Below are positions 34,027 through 43,605 of a stretch of 64,000 bases of DNA, one piece after another. Every line of letters starts with the position of its first letter. Positions within the stretch are counted from its first letter, which is position 1. The notes beneath the pieces were generated by a model. That model had not been told where the DNA came from and did not search any database. It saw only the letters and a list, made by a program, of their open reading frames with translations. This DNA comes from Burkholderia sp. OK233 (lineage in GTDB: Bacteria; Pseudomonadota; Gammaproteobacteria; Burkholderiales; Burkholderiaceae), in the NCBI RefSeq assembly GCF_900230185.1, contig NZ_OCSR01000001.1:5766001-5830000 (forward strand), in the 5' to 3' direction. The translations under genes were made by a program, and so were the position numbers.

Positions 34027-35475
34027 ATGTTTTCGACAATCTATTTCGCGCTGTCGTCGGGGCTCGCGCAGAAGAACCGTTTGCCGGCGTATGCGGCCGC
34101 CATGCTCGACGGCGCATCGGAACGCGGCTATTGCCTCGTCGACGACGTGCTCGAACGCCCGTCGCACAAACTGGATGACGCGGACGTCGCGCGTCTCGTC
34201 GCGGTAGCCGATGCATCGCTTCTGCTCGGCTACGAGCAGGATGCCGAAGAGATGTACCGGCGCGCGCAGAAAACGATCGTTGGCAACGATGACCGCCTGC
34301 GCATCATGTCGTGCCGCAACACCGGCTGGCAATTGATGATGCGTGACCGCTACGCGGCCACCGCCAAGTGTTTTGCGCGTATCGTCCAGGACGAAGCGGC
34401 GAGTCCCGCGGAAATACTCGAAGCATTGATCGCCTCGGCCATGGTGCAACATCAGGTGGGACGTCAACGCGATGCGGACGACGCGCTCCTGCAAGCCGCC
34501 GAACTGGCCGACATGCATGAGGAACCCGGCTGGCGGCTCGTGATCGCGCTGCTCGCCCGCGAATTCGACGTCCAATTGCGCATTCGCACGGCGACCACGC
34601 TGAGCGACCACGCGTTCTGGAGCTCGGCGCACGTGACGCGCGCGCAGAGTGCGGGCGACCGCGCCGACGTGACGCGCAAGCTCACCGAGACAACGGTCCT
34701 GATGTCGCCGATGCCGGCGCTTCTCGCGCAGCGCCACGAGTATCTGGAACAGCTCGCGGCGCTGGCGCGCGGCGAGCGTATTGCCGCCGCGCCGCTCTTC
34801 GACGCGGTCAGCCGGCCGCAGCATTTTCGCGGCGCCGGCCAGGCGTTCCTCGCGAAGCTGGACATCGTGCTCGCCGGACTCGCTGGCGGACTCGACGATG
34901 TCGCCGATTCGGTGCTTGCCAAGATCAGCCGCGCCGAAGCGGATATCGGCACGCGCCGCTGCAATTTCGACTACCTGTATTGCGTATCCAAGATCGCGGT
35001 ATGGCGCGGCAACCCAACGGAGGCGCTCAAGCTGTACGCCAGCTACGCGTCCGAAGCGTTGCGCTGCCTGCGCAGCGAGACGCCGGGCCTCGGCGCGATT
35101 CAATCGCCGGCGAGCCGCGCGCTGCCCGCGGACGACGTTTCGGCGCGCCTGCCCGCGAAGTATCGCCGCGCATATCGCTACATCATCGAGAATCTCGATC
35201 GCGCCGATTTGAATACCCGCGAAATCGCCTCGCAGATCGACGTCACCGAGCGCGCGCTTCAACTGGCCTTCAAGCGTTCGATCGGAATGTCGCCGGGCGG
35301 GCTGATCCGTAAGCTGCGGCTCGAAGGCATTCGTAACGACCTGTTGAACGACGAGCGCATGCAAGGCTCGATCTTCGATACGGCGAGCCGCTGGGGCGTG
35401 AAGAGCCGGTCCGCGCTCGCGAAGGGTTATCGCCGCGAGTTCAACGAATCGCCGTCAGAGACGATCCATCGTTAA
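34027..35475 (+). CDS. hrpB: HrpB/HrpX-type AraC transcriptional activator of the hrp regulon
   Basis: 482 residues, the size of Ralstonia HrpB and Xanthomonas HrpX. The C-terminal ~100 residues carry two AraC helix-turn-helix motifs (DLNTREIASQIDVTERALQL, then GMSPGGLIRKLRLEGIRNDL and WGVKSRSALAKGYRREFNES). The N-terminal ~370 residues are TPR-like. The location between hrcT and hrcC is the Ralstonia arrangement. HrpB acts at hrpII boxes; twelve perfect ones occur in this window. Its own 150-bp leader has no box, which fits control from above by HrpG-type regulators. GAGGTGG precedes the ATG. Confidence 0.92.
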   Translation: MFSTIYFALSSGLAQKNRLPAYAAAMLDGASERGYCLVDDVLERPSHKLDDADVARLVAVADASLLLGYEQDAEEMYRRAQKTIVGNDDRLRIMSCRNTGWQLMMRDRYAATAKCFARIVQDEAASPAEILEALIASAMVQHQVGRQRDADDALLQAAELADMHEEPGWRLVIALLAREFDVQLRIRTATTLSDHAFWSSAHVTRAQSAGDRADVTRKLTETTVLMSPMPALLAQRHEYLEQLAALARGERIAAAPLFDAVSRPQHFRGAGQAFLAKLDIVLAGLAGGLDDVADSVLAKISRAEADIGTRRCNFDYLYCVSKIAVWRGNPTEALKLYASYASEALRCLRSETPGLGAIQSPASRALPADDVSARLPAKYRRAYRYIIENLDRADLNTREIASQIDVTERALQLAFKRSIGMSPGGLIRKLRLEGIRNDLLNDERMQGSIFDTASRWGVKSRSALAKGYRREFNESPSETIHR

Positions 35476-35486
35476 GCGGAGCCGCC

Positions 35487-37580
35487 ATGAAAGCTATCGT
35501 TCCCGCCCGCCGCGGCGCGGCTGTCCGTGTGCGCACGCTGTGCGCGGCTCTTGTCGCAGCCGGCTCGCTGGCGTCGCCGTTGCCGGCTCATGCAGAACGT
35601 GTCGCGTGGCAGGGCACGCGCTTCGAATACGTCGCGGATCATAAAGACCTCAAGGACGTGCTGCGCGACTTCGGCGCGAGCCAGCATGTGATGACGTGGA
35701 TCTCGCCGCATGTCGAAGGCACCGTGTCCGGTCGCTTCAACGCGGCGCCGCAGCGCTTTCTCGATCAGATGGCGGAGTCGTTCGGCGTGCTGTGGTACTA
35801 CGACGGCTCCGTGCTGCGCATCTACGGCGCCAACGAAGCCCGCAGCGCGACGCTGAGTCTGTCCAACGCCGGCACCGAAGACTTGCGGCGCGCGCTCGGA
35901 CGCTTGCAGATCGACGATCCGCGCTTTCCGGTGCGCTACGACAGCGTGTCCGGCACGGCGGTGGTGTCTGGACCGCCGCGCTTCGTCGAACTGGTGACCG
36001 ACGTGGCGCATCTGATCGATCACAAGTCCGTGTCCGGCGCGAAGGTCGTCGTGCAACGCTTTCCGCTGCACTACGCATGGGCGACCGATCGGACCATCAC
36101 GATCAACAGCCGCGGCGTGACCGTGCGAGGCGTCGCGTCATTGCTGCGCACACTGTACGGCCAGGGTGTTCCCGGCAGCGGCGACGCCGGCGGCGATGCA
36201 CCGCCGGCACGGCGCGATGCATACCGGGTGCCGAGCGTGCGCGAGATGCAGGACGACGGCATGACAACGGGCGCGATCCGACCCCAAGGTGGCTCGCGCC
36301 CGCCGCCGTTGCCGACGCTGCCCGGCCTCGGCGGGAGCCAGTCGTATGCGGGCTCGGGCGATAGCGCGGCGCCGCCGCCCGCCGGGAATATCGCGGATGC
36401 CGGCATGGGGCTTGGCTCCGATCGCGATGGTACGGGCTCGGCGTCGTCCACGGCGGGCCGCGCCAGAGAGAGTACCGCCGCGAGCGGCGCGCCGACCATC
36501 GAGGCGGATTCGCGCAGCAATTCGATTCTGGTGCGCGACCGCGCCGAGAACATGGCCGCGTTCGGCACGCTCATCGAATCGCTCGACACGCAGCCGGGCA
36601 TTCTCGAAATCGACGCGAGCATCATCGAGATCACGGATAACGCGTTGCAGGAGCTGGGTGTCGATTGGCGCCTGCATTCCGGTCACGTCGATTTCGAAAC
36701 CGGCAACGGCCAGCAATCGCAGACGGGCAACCCCGGTTCGCTTAATCCGCAGGGATTCGGCAACCCGCTCGACGCGGCCACCGCCGGCGTGCTGGCGACG
36801 CCGGCGGGCGGTGTGCTGACCGCGGTGATCGGCGGCGCAGGACGCTATCTGCTGACCCGCATCAGCGCGATGCAGCAGACCGACCAGGCGCGCATCACGG
36901 CGAGTCCGAAGGTCGAGACGCTCGACAATGTCGAGGCGCTCATGGACAACAAGCAGACGTTTTATGTGCAGGTGTCGGGTTATCAGTCGGCGGATCTGTA
37001 TAGCGTGTCAGCCGGGGTGTCGCTGCGCGTGCTGCCCTCGATCGTGAGCGCAGGCAATGGCGAACAGATCCGCATGGACGTGCATATCGAGGACGGCAGG
37101 CTGACCGATCAGCAGGTCGGACAGTTGCCGGTTGTCAGCAACAGCACGATCGACACACAGGCGCTCATCAAGGAGGGCGACAGTCTGCTGATCGCGGGCT
37201 ATTCGGTGGATCAGGACGATCACACTGAAACGGCGGTGCCGCTGCTTTCGAAGATACCGGTGATCGGCAACCTGTTCCGCTATCGCAAGCATCAGGGGCA
37301 GCGGTTCCAGCGGCTGTTTCTGCTGACGCCGCGCGTGTTGTCGGCGGCTGCAGGTGGGAGTCCGAGCGGGGCGCCGGGTGGTGCGGATGCGGTGCCCGGC
37401 GGTAACGGAGATGGTGCGGGCTTTGTACCGCCGCCGCCCTCAGGCGCGATGAATCTTCCGCGGCAGCAGGGTGCGGCCCGTGTCGCGCAACTCGTTGGTT
37501 TGCCGCCGCAAACGGGCGGCGCGGGCGGCATTGGGGGCATTGGCGGCAACGTCAGTACGGCTTCGGGCGACAAGCCTTGA
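35487..37580 (+). CDS. hrcC: HrcC (SctC) outer-membrane secretin
   Basis: 697 residues. Signal peptide with cleavage near AHA-ER (residues 34-37), N-domains (FEYVADHKDLKDVLRDFGAS; IDDPRFPVRYDSVSG), a long Gly/Pro/Ser linker (about 235-340), then the secretin core (VETLDNVEALMDNKQTFYVQ; VSAGVSLRVLPSIV; the family end TAVPLLSKIPVIGNLFRY). The C-terminal ~90 residues are Gly/Pro-rich and unusual. Starts 11 bp after hrpB with a GGAG site, so probably co-transcribed with it. No own hrpII box. Confidence 0.96.
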   Translation: MKAIVPARRGAAVRVRTLCAALVAAGSLASPLPAHAERVAWQGTRFEYVADHKDLKDVLRDFGASQHVMTWISPHVEGTVSGRFNAAPQRFLDQMAESFGVLWYYDGSVLRIYGANEARSATLSLSNAGTEDLRRALGRLQIDDPRFPVRYDSVSGTAVVSGPPRFVELVTDVAHLIDHKSVSGAKVVVQRFPLHYAWATDRTITINSRGVTVRGVASLLRTLYGQGVPGSGDAGGDAPPARRDAYRVPSVREMQDDGMTTGAIRPQGGSRPPPLPTLPGLGGSQSYAGSGDSAAPPPAGNIADAGMGLGSDRDGTGSASSTAGRARESTAASGAPTIEADSRSNSILVRDRAENMAAFGTLIESLDTQPGILEIDASIIEITDNALQELGVDWRLHSGHVDFETGNGQQSQTGNPGSLNPQGFGNPLDAATAGVLATPAGGVLTAVIGGAGRYLLTRISAMQQTDQARITASPKVETLDNVEALMDNKQTFYVQVSGYQSADLYSVSAGVSLRVLPSIVSAGNGEQIRMDVHIEDGRLTDQQVGQLPVVSNSTIDTQALIKEGDSLLIAGYSVDQDDHTETAVPLLSKIPVIGNLFRYRKHQGQRFQRLFLLTPRVLSAAAGGSPSGAPGGADAVPGGNGDGAGFVPPPPSGAMNLPRQQGAARVAQLVGLPPQTGGAGGIGGIGGNVSTASGDKP

Positions 37581-37925
37581 GACGGTGCGTTTGGCGTCTG
37601 TAATCGTGTACGTCTGCACAGTCTTTTTTGCGGAAAAGACCGTGCAAGCCAAAACGATCGTCGCCACTGACCGCTTTCGTTCCGAACAGATCGTGCAAAA
37701 ATCACGATCCGGAGCGGACCAACGGCAGCCCGACAAGAGCCGCTACCGAAGCCTGGGGAGTACCACATAGCCAGTAGTAATACCGCCAGTCGCGCATGGT
37801 GCCGCCAAACGTGTCTTTCGGTTTCCCCAAATGAATACAGCCCGCACACCGTGCGGGCTGTATTCCGATTACTGCGGCAAGGTTACCGCTAGAGCAAAAA
37901 ACCAGAGTCTGAAGCCTCGCTGTCC
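37581..37925. other. intergenic region between convergent hrcC and harpin operon
   Basis: 345 bp without a supported gene, lower in GC than its neighbours. It contains a strong hairpin (separate entry). This marks the right end of the core hrp apparatus. Confidence 0.6.
37833..37865. terminator. 15-bp-stem bidirectional terminator hairpin
   Basis: Perfect inverted repeat 37833-37847 / 37851-37865 with a 3-base loop, between the convergent hrcC (+) and the harpin-operon distal gene (-). There is no long T tract; the sequence leaving the stem on the plus strand begins with cgattac. Confidence 0.75.
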
Positions 37926-38963
37926 TCAGGCAACACGCCGCTGGTTGTCCGCAAGATAGCTGAGCAGCAGCGTATCGAGTACGCCCGGAGGCGGTCCCGC
38001 CTGCTGGGTCTTTTCATCCTTGTCCTTGGAGTTGTCCTGCTTCTCCTTGGAGTCGGATCTGGTTTCGGCTTTCCCGTCCTGCTTGTGCCCTTCGGCGCTG
38101 CCGTTCTTCGGTGTTTCACCTTCCGCTGAACGGGTTTCATGCGAGCCTTCCACACCGCGATGCCCGCCGCGCCGGCCGGAGCCGCCAGAGGCGGAAGCCA
38201 TCGCCATGAGCGCCGCCGCGTCGCCGCCCGTCGTGGTTGCGGTCTCGGCACTGCCGCCACCCAGCAGCTTGTCGCCCACTTTCTGCGCGCCCTGGCCGAC
38301 TTCCATCTCGCTGACCGACTTGATGACCTTGCCGACGCCGCCGTGCATCGCGGCTGCGATCGTGTTGTCGAGCTTCTCGCTGCCGATATGCGCCGCGGCG
38401 AGCGTCGAGGCTGCGACGGTCGTCCCCAGGCCCTCGGGCGTGAGGTCGGCGGCGACTTCGAGCGCATCCTCCCCGACCTGTGCCAGGTCGTTCATCATGC
38501 CCTTGAAATCGCCGTGCGCGAGATCCTTCAACGCGTTGACGGAACCGGATACGACGCCCTCGACGGATGACACGAGGTCCTGGGCAGCGGCGTCGACGCC
38601 CTCGTTGACGTCTTTCTTGACCGTCTCGACTCCCTTTTCGACGCTATTCAACACCTTGTCGAAACCCTTGCCGAGATGCAATCCCTGCAAACCTTCGAGC
38701 GTGGCTTCGGCGCTTGCGGTGGCCGCGTCCGTCGCAGCCTTGCCGACGTCATCGGCGGTCTTTAGCAGGTCTTGCATGGCAAGCTTCATATTGCCCTGCA
38801 TGAGCGCCTCGGTCATTGCCAGTGCGTCCTGCAGCACCTTCTTGAAATCCTTTTCCAGCACATGGGCCACATGCTCGACGCCGTGCGCGACCGATTTCGC
38901 GGCCTTCTCGATGTCGTGGCCAATATGCTGGAACGCATGCTTGATTTTCGAAAATATACTCAT
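37926..38963 (-). CDS. putative secreted helper or translocator, second gene of the harpin operon
   Basis: 345 residues, no cysteine, no signal peptide. Residues 1-250 form a series of Ala/Lys/Asp/Val-rich amphipathic helices with few aromatics (MSIFSKIKHAFQHIGHDIEK; VLNSVEKGVETVKKDVNEGV), apolipoprotein-like. About 250-325 is disordered and charged, and the end is VLDTLLLSYLADNQRRVA. It lies 91 bp behind the harpin with no terminator between. In Ralstonia the harpin popA leads the popABC operon. A HrpF/PopF-like translocon protein is otherwise missing from this window, so this is a candidate pore-forming or membrane-active substrate. No family recognised. Confidence 0.6.
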   Translation of the reverse strand: MSIFSKIKHAFQHIGHDIEKAAKSVAHGVEHVAHVLEKDFKKVLQDALAMTEALMQGNMKLAMQDLLKTADDVGKAATDAATASAEATLEGLQGLHLGKGFDKVLNSVEKGVETVKKDVNEGVDAAAQDLVSSVEGVVSGSVNALKDLAHGDFKGMMNDLAQVGEDALEVAADLTPEGLGTTVAASTLAAAHIGSEKLDNTIAAAMHGGVGKVIKSVSEMEVGQGAQKVGDKLLGGGSAETATTTGGDAAALMAMASASGGSGRRGGHRGVEGSHETRSAEGETPKNGSAEGHKQDGKAETRSDSKEKQDNSKDKDEKTQQAGPPPGVLDTLLLSYLADNQRRVA

Positions 38964-39054
38964 GGTGTGCTCCTCAATGCGCGCGGCCCACGCAAGGCAG
39001 AGCCGATCGGATGGCCTGCCAGCGGGGACGCGCGACGACGTGGGTGGAATTGCC

Positions 39055-39813
39055 TCAATTCGTCGACGTTTTCTCGTTCATCGCCTTGTTGAGCATCGGC
39101 AGCAATTGCGAAAGCAGCTTGAGCAGTTCGTTGGTGAGCGTGCTCGGATCGGTCGTGCCGCTCGTGTCATTGTTCGACCCGTCAGTGCCGTTCGTGCTGG
39201 TGTCGCTCGGGTCGCTCGTGCTGTTCGGATCGGAGTCGCTGTTGTTCGACCCGTCGGTTTGCGACGATCCCTGGAGCTGTTGCAGCAGTTGGATCACTTC
39301 GGAAAGCAGATCCTGGATCTGCGAATTCTGATCGCCACCCTTGTTCGCGCCGCCGCCACCACCACCACCGGCTTGGCCGCCGCCTTGCGCGCCCTGGATC
39401 TGTTGCAGCAGCTTGAGAATATCGTCGATCATGCTTGCGGTCTGCTTGTCGAGCCCCTGGCCGCTTTGCGACGACTGTTGCAGCATTTGCAGGATCTGCT
39501 GCAACAGCGACATGATCTGGCTTTGCACGTCGTTCGAGTCGTTGCTCGGATCGACGGTGTTGTCGGTCGACGGACCTTGCGTGGAGTTCGGACCCTGCGT
39601 CGAGTTATCGCCGCCGCCACCGCCGCCGCCGGCAGACGGATTGCCGCCTTGCGAGCTGCCGTTCACCTTCTGTTCGATGATCGCGAGGATCATTTCAAGC
39701 AGCTTCTCGATATCGTTGTTGCCGAGCTTGCCGCCGCCTTTCAGGTCCGACTCCAGTTGCTGCAGATCGGCCTGGATGGCGCTGCTGCCGGAGTCATTGG
39801 TAATCTTGCTCAT
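39055..39813 (-). CDS. PopA/Hpa1-type harpin
   Basis: 252 residues with all harpin marks: no cysteine, very rich in Gly, Ser, Gln, Asn and Asp, heat-stable-type composition, glycine runs, and short amphipathic Leu/Gln helices (VQSQIMSLLQQILQMLQQSS; LLSEVIQLLQQLQG; LTNELLKLLSQLLPMLNKAM). The phrase QSQIM-xxx-QILQ resembles the C-terminal region of Ralstonia PopA. Harpins are secreted, help translocation and can trigger plant defence. AAGAGG precedes the ATG at 39813, and a perfect minus-strand hrpII box lies 150 bp upstream. Confidence 0.85.
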   Translation of the reverse strand: MSKITNDSGSSAIQADLQQLESDLKGGGKLGNNDIEKLLEMILAIIEQKVNGSSQGGNPSAGGGGGGGDNSTQGPNSTQGPSTDNTVDPSNDSNDVQSQIMSLLQQILQMLQQSSQSGQGLDKQTASMIDDILKLLQQIQGAQGGGQAGGGGGGGANKGGDQNSQIQDLLSEVIQLLQQLQGSSQTDGSNNSDSDPNSTSDPSDTSTNGTDGSNNDTSGTTDPSTLTNELLKLLSQLLPMLNKAMNEKTSTN

Positions 39814-39963
39814 GAATAGCCTCTTACAGTAAACGATGAGAGAAGCGCAGCGGCTTTGAACACGCTGCGCATTTGAAATCCGGTGGCCGCGCGACGGCCG
39901 CAGCATAGCGATCGTCCCGTGACAAAGCGTAAGAGACTGGCTTTATTGCGCTGTTTCGTAAAA

Positions 39964-39987
39964 CGAAACACCAAGCGTGGCGGCGAA
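39964..39987 (-). promoter_or_regulatory. hrpII box for the harpin operon
   Basis: Perfect minus-strand TTCG-N16-TTCG (CGAA at 39964-39967 and 39984-39987), 150 bp before the harpin ATG. It lies in a 275-bp gap with no gene. Confidence 0.85.
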
Positions 39988-40088
39988 TCGGCGGGGAGGG
40001 GTGGCGGGGGAGAGAGCAGACGGCGCAGGAAGACGATGCGGCGCCGCCCTTACCGGCGAACCGGAAAAGACCGGCAAACGACTAGCGA

Positions 40089-43000
40089 TCAGGAACCATC
40101 AGGCTCCGGAGGCGTGACCGGCCGCTCCGCGCGCAGAACGCTCAACTGACGCGGATGGGACACCTCGGTGACGCGCTGCAGCGTTGCGAGAAAGCTCGGC
40201 CCAAGCGCGCGCGACGCGCCGTTTGTTTCCAGCGAGTACAGGAAGCGGTTATCCCAACTGTCGTCCGCCTCGAGCAGCGTGGCGATCTGCGCATTGCGCT
40301 CGTTGATCTGCGCAAGGTCGCCCTTGCCTGGCTTCACGCCCGGCGGTACCATCGCGTCGCGCAGCTCGCGCAGAACGTTGATCTTGCTCGCCGCTTCAGG
40401 CTTGAGCCAGACACGTTCCGCAAAGAGCTGGTTGCCGCGTAGCGCGTCCTGATCCACTCGCGCGAGATAATTGTCGATCGGCTCGGGTTGCGCGGCGCCC
40501 GCGGGCTGCTTGTTGTACGTGTCGTCCCACGATGCGCGGCGGCTGTCGACGTAACGCTTGAACTTCTTCATGCTCGTGAAGGTGGTGTCGCGATAGCTGA
40601 GCGATGCGTCGATGTGGCCGTCTTCCTCGGCGATGCGCCATGTGGAACCCGTCTCCGATTGAAGCACCGTGGTGCCGAAGCCGACAATCGAGACATTGGG
40701 CAGCACGACCGATTTCACATGGCCTGTCTCGTCGGCGAAATTGCCTTGCGGCGCGAGGCCGGCGACGAGCGTAGCCGATGCACCCGCCATGCGCGCGCTA
40801 CTGCTGCCCGCGAACTCGGCTTTCAGCGGACCGGTTTCCTGACGGCGCGTGCGCGTGAACCAGGTCTTCGTGCCGCCCCCCTGCACCGACGGGCCGATCT
40901 TGTATCCATCGTGTTCGTAACGGACACCCGCCGACGCGTTGACCGTCGTCGAAAGCGATTGCGCCTTGGAGTCGAGCCAGTTCACCGACACGTCCGGATC
41001 CTTGTAGAACGAGTGAGCAATGGCGTCCCACATCGACCCCGCGTCGTGCGGCAGACCGCGGTTCGGTCCGCTCGCGGTTGCCGCATCGATCACGCCAAGC
41101 ATCTTCGCTCGCCACGGGTCGGGCTCGCCTGCGGGCTGCTGCCCGGCCGGCAGCGTGCCGGTCGGCTGAAGCCGCGCGCGCACCATCACGCCCTTCGGCT
41201 GCGACGCGTCGAACACGGCCGGCAAGACTTGCGCCGAGCCGATCGCCTGGAAGCTCTTGTGAAACAGATTGACGCCGCCTGCCGCGCTCACGCCCGCATG
41301 CGACGCCCAGCGTCGATCGCTGCCGATGAACAATTGCCCGTGATTCGCCGAGGAACCGCCGTTGATCATCGCGTGGCGGCCGTGGATCAACTTGATATCG
41401 GGTCCGGCGAGCACGAACGGCAGCTTGCTCGCGCCCGGCAAGTTGAGCAGTTCGGCCACGCCGGTGTTGATGCCGAACTGTCCGCCGTCCGACAGGCGCA
41501 CGTCGTAGGTCATGCGCGGTTCGGTGATGACGCGCCTGAAGTTTTCAAGTACGGTCTGCAGCGTGGAGCGGTCGGGCGTTGCCTCGCCGTTGCGCTCGAG
41601 CGTCGTCAGGCTTTTCAGCGCGGCTTTGAATTGCGCGGCTTGCGACGCGGCGGGCGTGGTCTGCGTTTCCACTGCCGTGATTTCGTCGGTTTCGTTCAGC
41701 TGTTCGGATGCCTGTTGCGTCGTCGGCTGAGGCGTTGCGTCGCGCGGCTCGCTGGCTTCGAAGCGGTCGATCCAGCTTTCCAGCGTCGCGGTCGTGAGCC
41801 GCGAGCCGGTGCGCGATTTCAGCGCGGCATATTCCGGACTGAGCTTGACTTCCGTTTCGCTGACGCCAGTCAGTGCCGCAGCGCGTGCGGCGATCGCATG
41901 CCGCATGTGCTTCGGCACGCTGGTCTTGTCACGCCAGCCCTTGTGCGCCACGCGCTGATACCACGCTTCGAGCGTCGCGGCTTGCACGGCGTCGGCAATG
42001 CGCGAATCGGGCGGCCCGTCGCCATGCGTTTGCGTGCGCGCCGCGAGCGCGCCGCCCAACTGCCAGATCACATCCGCCTTGAGCAAATCGTCCTCGGGAT
42101 GACGCAGGCTCGCGCCGCCTGTGCCAAGCGCAAGCGCGGACATCGGCGACTTGTTGAAGCCGAACATACGCCGCAGGTTCGCGAGCGTGCCAGGTTGGCT
42201 GGCACGCCGTGCGTAGCGCGATAGCTTGAAGAACCGGTTCTGCGCATGCGCGAGCAGCGTGCCGGGCCCTTCATGCGTGAAGCCGCAGCGCCACGTGAAA
42301 TACGCGGACTTCAGGTGCCGCTCAGGTTCGGCCGACGGATCATCGGCAAGCTGCACCGCGGCTAGCAGTGCCTTGGCCGGTACGCTGACATCGCCGTTCA
42401 TGCGCTGCGACGGCGGCACGTTCGTGATGCCGGTCGGACGCTGATGTTCGGGGAGCGCGGCCAACGCGAGGCCGACGACTTCATCCATGCTCTGCGGCGG
42501 CGGATGGCCTTCGGGCAGCGCGGCAATCAACGCGTTGGTCGCGCGCAGCGCGAGCTTCGTGGCGTCTTCGCGCATGGCGTGCTTGACCGGGTCCGCGTCG
42601 GCGGCGACGTCGCCGCTCAACCTACACAGCGTGCCGTAACCCAGCGACGATACCGCGAGCCGGTGCGCCAGTTCGAACGCGCCGCCTTTCACTTCGAGCA
42701 GCGCACCCGCGCCGCGCAAGTCCCGAAGCGCTGCGCTTGCGCGTCCGGCATCGGCGCCGAACGCCTGGTTCATGCGGCGCAGCACGAGCTCCTGACGGGC
42801 CGCTGCCTTCAACTGAGTGTCCATGTCGCTGGCTTCCGGTGCGCCGAGACAGGTTTCCAGTTCGCTCGCGAGATCCGTCGTGGGTTTCTGCGGACCGAGC
42901 CCCGACGGATTGAAGAGCCGCGCCGCGACCGACGCCGCACCGCCTTCGCTGACGACCTGTTCGGCGGGCGCGCTCTTATCGGTTCCCGCGAGTGTCAGCG

Positions 43001-43328
43001 CGACGTTGTGCTTGTGCCTCGCGACGGCCGCGGGCGGCGTCGCATTTTTATCGGGCTTGTGACGCTGATCTTCGGTCACGCCGATCTTCGCGCGTGCGGT
43101 CGTGGGACGCGCTGTCGTGACGGAGCCCAACAGCGAGTTCGAGACCGTCACCGGCCGCGGCGCGAGCGTGCGCTTCAGGTTCGACCAGAAACCGTCGCGG
43201 CGGCGGCTTGCCGTGGGCCGCGTCGTTTGCGGTCCCGTCGCGGCAGAAGACGACGTGCCGGCGGTGACGTCGCCGGTCGCCACGGGCTCGTGCGTGTGGC
43301 CCGAACTGGATACTTTAGGAGGAGTCAT
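40089..43328 (-). CDS. AWR(RipA)-like type III effector, copy 1
   Basis: 1079 residues from the ATG at 43328. The N-terminal ~130 residues are Ser/Thr/Pro/Arg-rich with no signal peptide. A central block (about 520-620) reads FTWRCGFTHEGPGTLLAHAQ, then RFFKLSRYARRAS and SPMSALALGTGGASL, paralleled in the neighbouring protein by FAWRQDFRSDAPGSPLKQAQ and SALRSMMLGTSSAAL; the Ala-Trp-Arg (here Thr-Trp-Arg) triad gives the Ralstonia AWR/RipA family its name. The C-terminal ~400 residues look beta-rich and barrel-like (repeated short strands with Gly). A longer open frame to 44099 overlaps the divergent gene and is rejected. A perfect hrpII box lies 135 bp upstream. No strong ribosome site; an ATG at 43352 is an alternative. 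Confidence 0.75.
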   Translation of the reverse strand: MTPPKVSSSGHTHEPVATGDVTAGTSSSAATGPQTTRPTASRRRDGFWSNLKRTLAPRPVTVSNSLLGSVTTARPTTARAKIGVTEDQRHKPDKNATPPAAVARHKHNVALTLAGTDKSAPAEQVVSEGGAASVAARLFNPSGLGPQKPTTDLASELETCLGAPEASDMDTQLKAAARQELVLRRMNQAFGADAGRASAALRDLRGAGALLEVKGGAFELAHRLAVSSLGYGTLCRLSGDVAADADPVKHAMREDATKLALRATNALIAALPEGHPPPQSMDEVVGLALAALPEHQRPTGITNVPPSQRMNGDVSVPAKALLAAVQLADDPSAEPERHLKSAYFTWRCGFTHEGPGTLLAHAQNRFFKLSRYARRASQPGTLANLRRMFGFNKSPMSALALGTGGASLRHPEDDLLKADVIWQLGGALAARTQTHGDGPPDSRIADAVQAATLEAWYQRVAHKGWRDKTSVPKHMRHAIAARAAALTGVSETEVKLSPEYAALKSRTGSRLTTATLESWIDRFEASEPRDATPQPTTQQASEQLNETDEITAVETQTTPAASQAAQFKAALKSLTTLERNGEATPDRSTLQTVLENFRRVITEPRMTYDVRLSDGGQFGINTGVAELLNLPGASKLPFVLAGPDIKLIHGRHAMINGGSSANHGQLFIGSDRRWASHAGVSAAGGVNLFHKSFQAIGSAQVLPAVFDASQPKGVMVRARLQPTGTLPAGQQPAGEPDPWRAKMLGVIDAATASGPNRGLPHDAGSMWDAIAHSFYKDPDVSVNWLDSKAQSLSTTVNASAGVRYEHDGYKIGPSVQGGGTKTWFTRTRRQETGPLKAEFAGSSSARMAGASATLVAGLAPQGNFADETGHVKSVVLPNVSIVGFGTTVLQSETGSTWRIAEEDGHIDASLSYRDTTFTSMKKFKRYVDSRRASWDDTYNKQPAGAAQPEPIDNYLARVDQDALRGNQLFAERVWLKPEAASKINVLRELRDAMVPPGVKPGKGDLAQINERNAQIATLLEADDSWDNRFLYSLETNGASRALGPSFLATLQRVTEVSHPRQLSVLRAERPVTPPEPDGS

Positions 43329-43463
43329 GGGCGTTGAGATGAAGTGGACCATTGGACGCAGGCCGCTGCGGCTTGCGCGGATGCCGAAGTGGCGCGCGAG
43401 AGCGGGCGTGCCGGGGTATCGACAGCGTAGCCGCGAGATGCGGCGGCCCGGCTGCCGTTGCAG

Positions 43464-43487
43464 CGAAACGCAGTGCGCGCCGGCGAA
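43464..43487 (-). promoter_or_regulatory. hrpII box for AWR-like copy 1
   Basis: Perfect minus-strand TTCG-N16-TTCG (CGAA at 43464-43467 and 43484-43487), 135 bp before the ATG. Confidence 0.85.
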
Positions 43488-43522
43488 CTCACCGGACCAC
43501 CATCGCGGGGAAGATCGAAGGT

Positions 43523-43546
43523 TTCGCTCCGGTCGATAAGGTTTCG
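43523..43546 (+). promoter_or_regulatory. hrpII box for AWR-like copy 2
   Basis: Perfect TTCG-N16-TTCG (43523-43526 and 43543-43546), 59 bp before the ATG at 43606 and only 35 bp from the opposite-strand box. Confidence 0.87.
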
Positions 43547-43605
43547 CCGGTTGGCCGCTCATGTCATACGCAGTCCCGATAATCAGCGGCATCGGAGGAG
43601 GAAAC

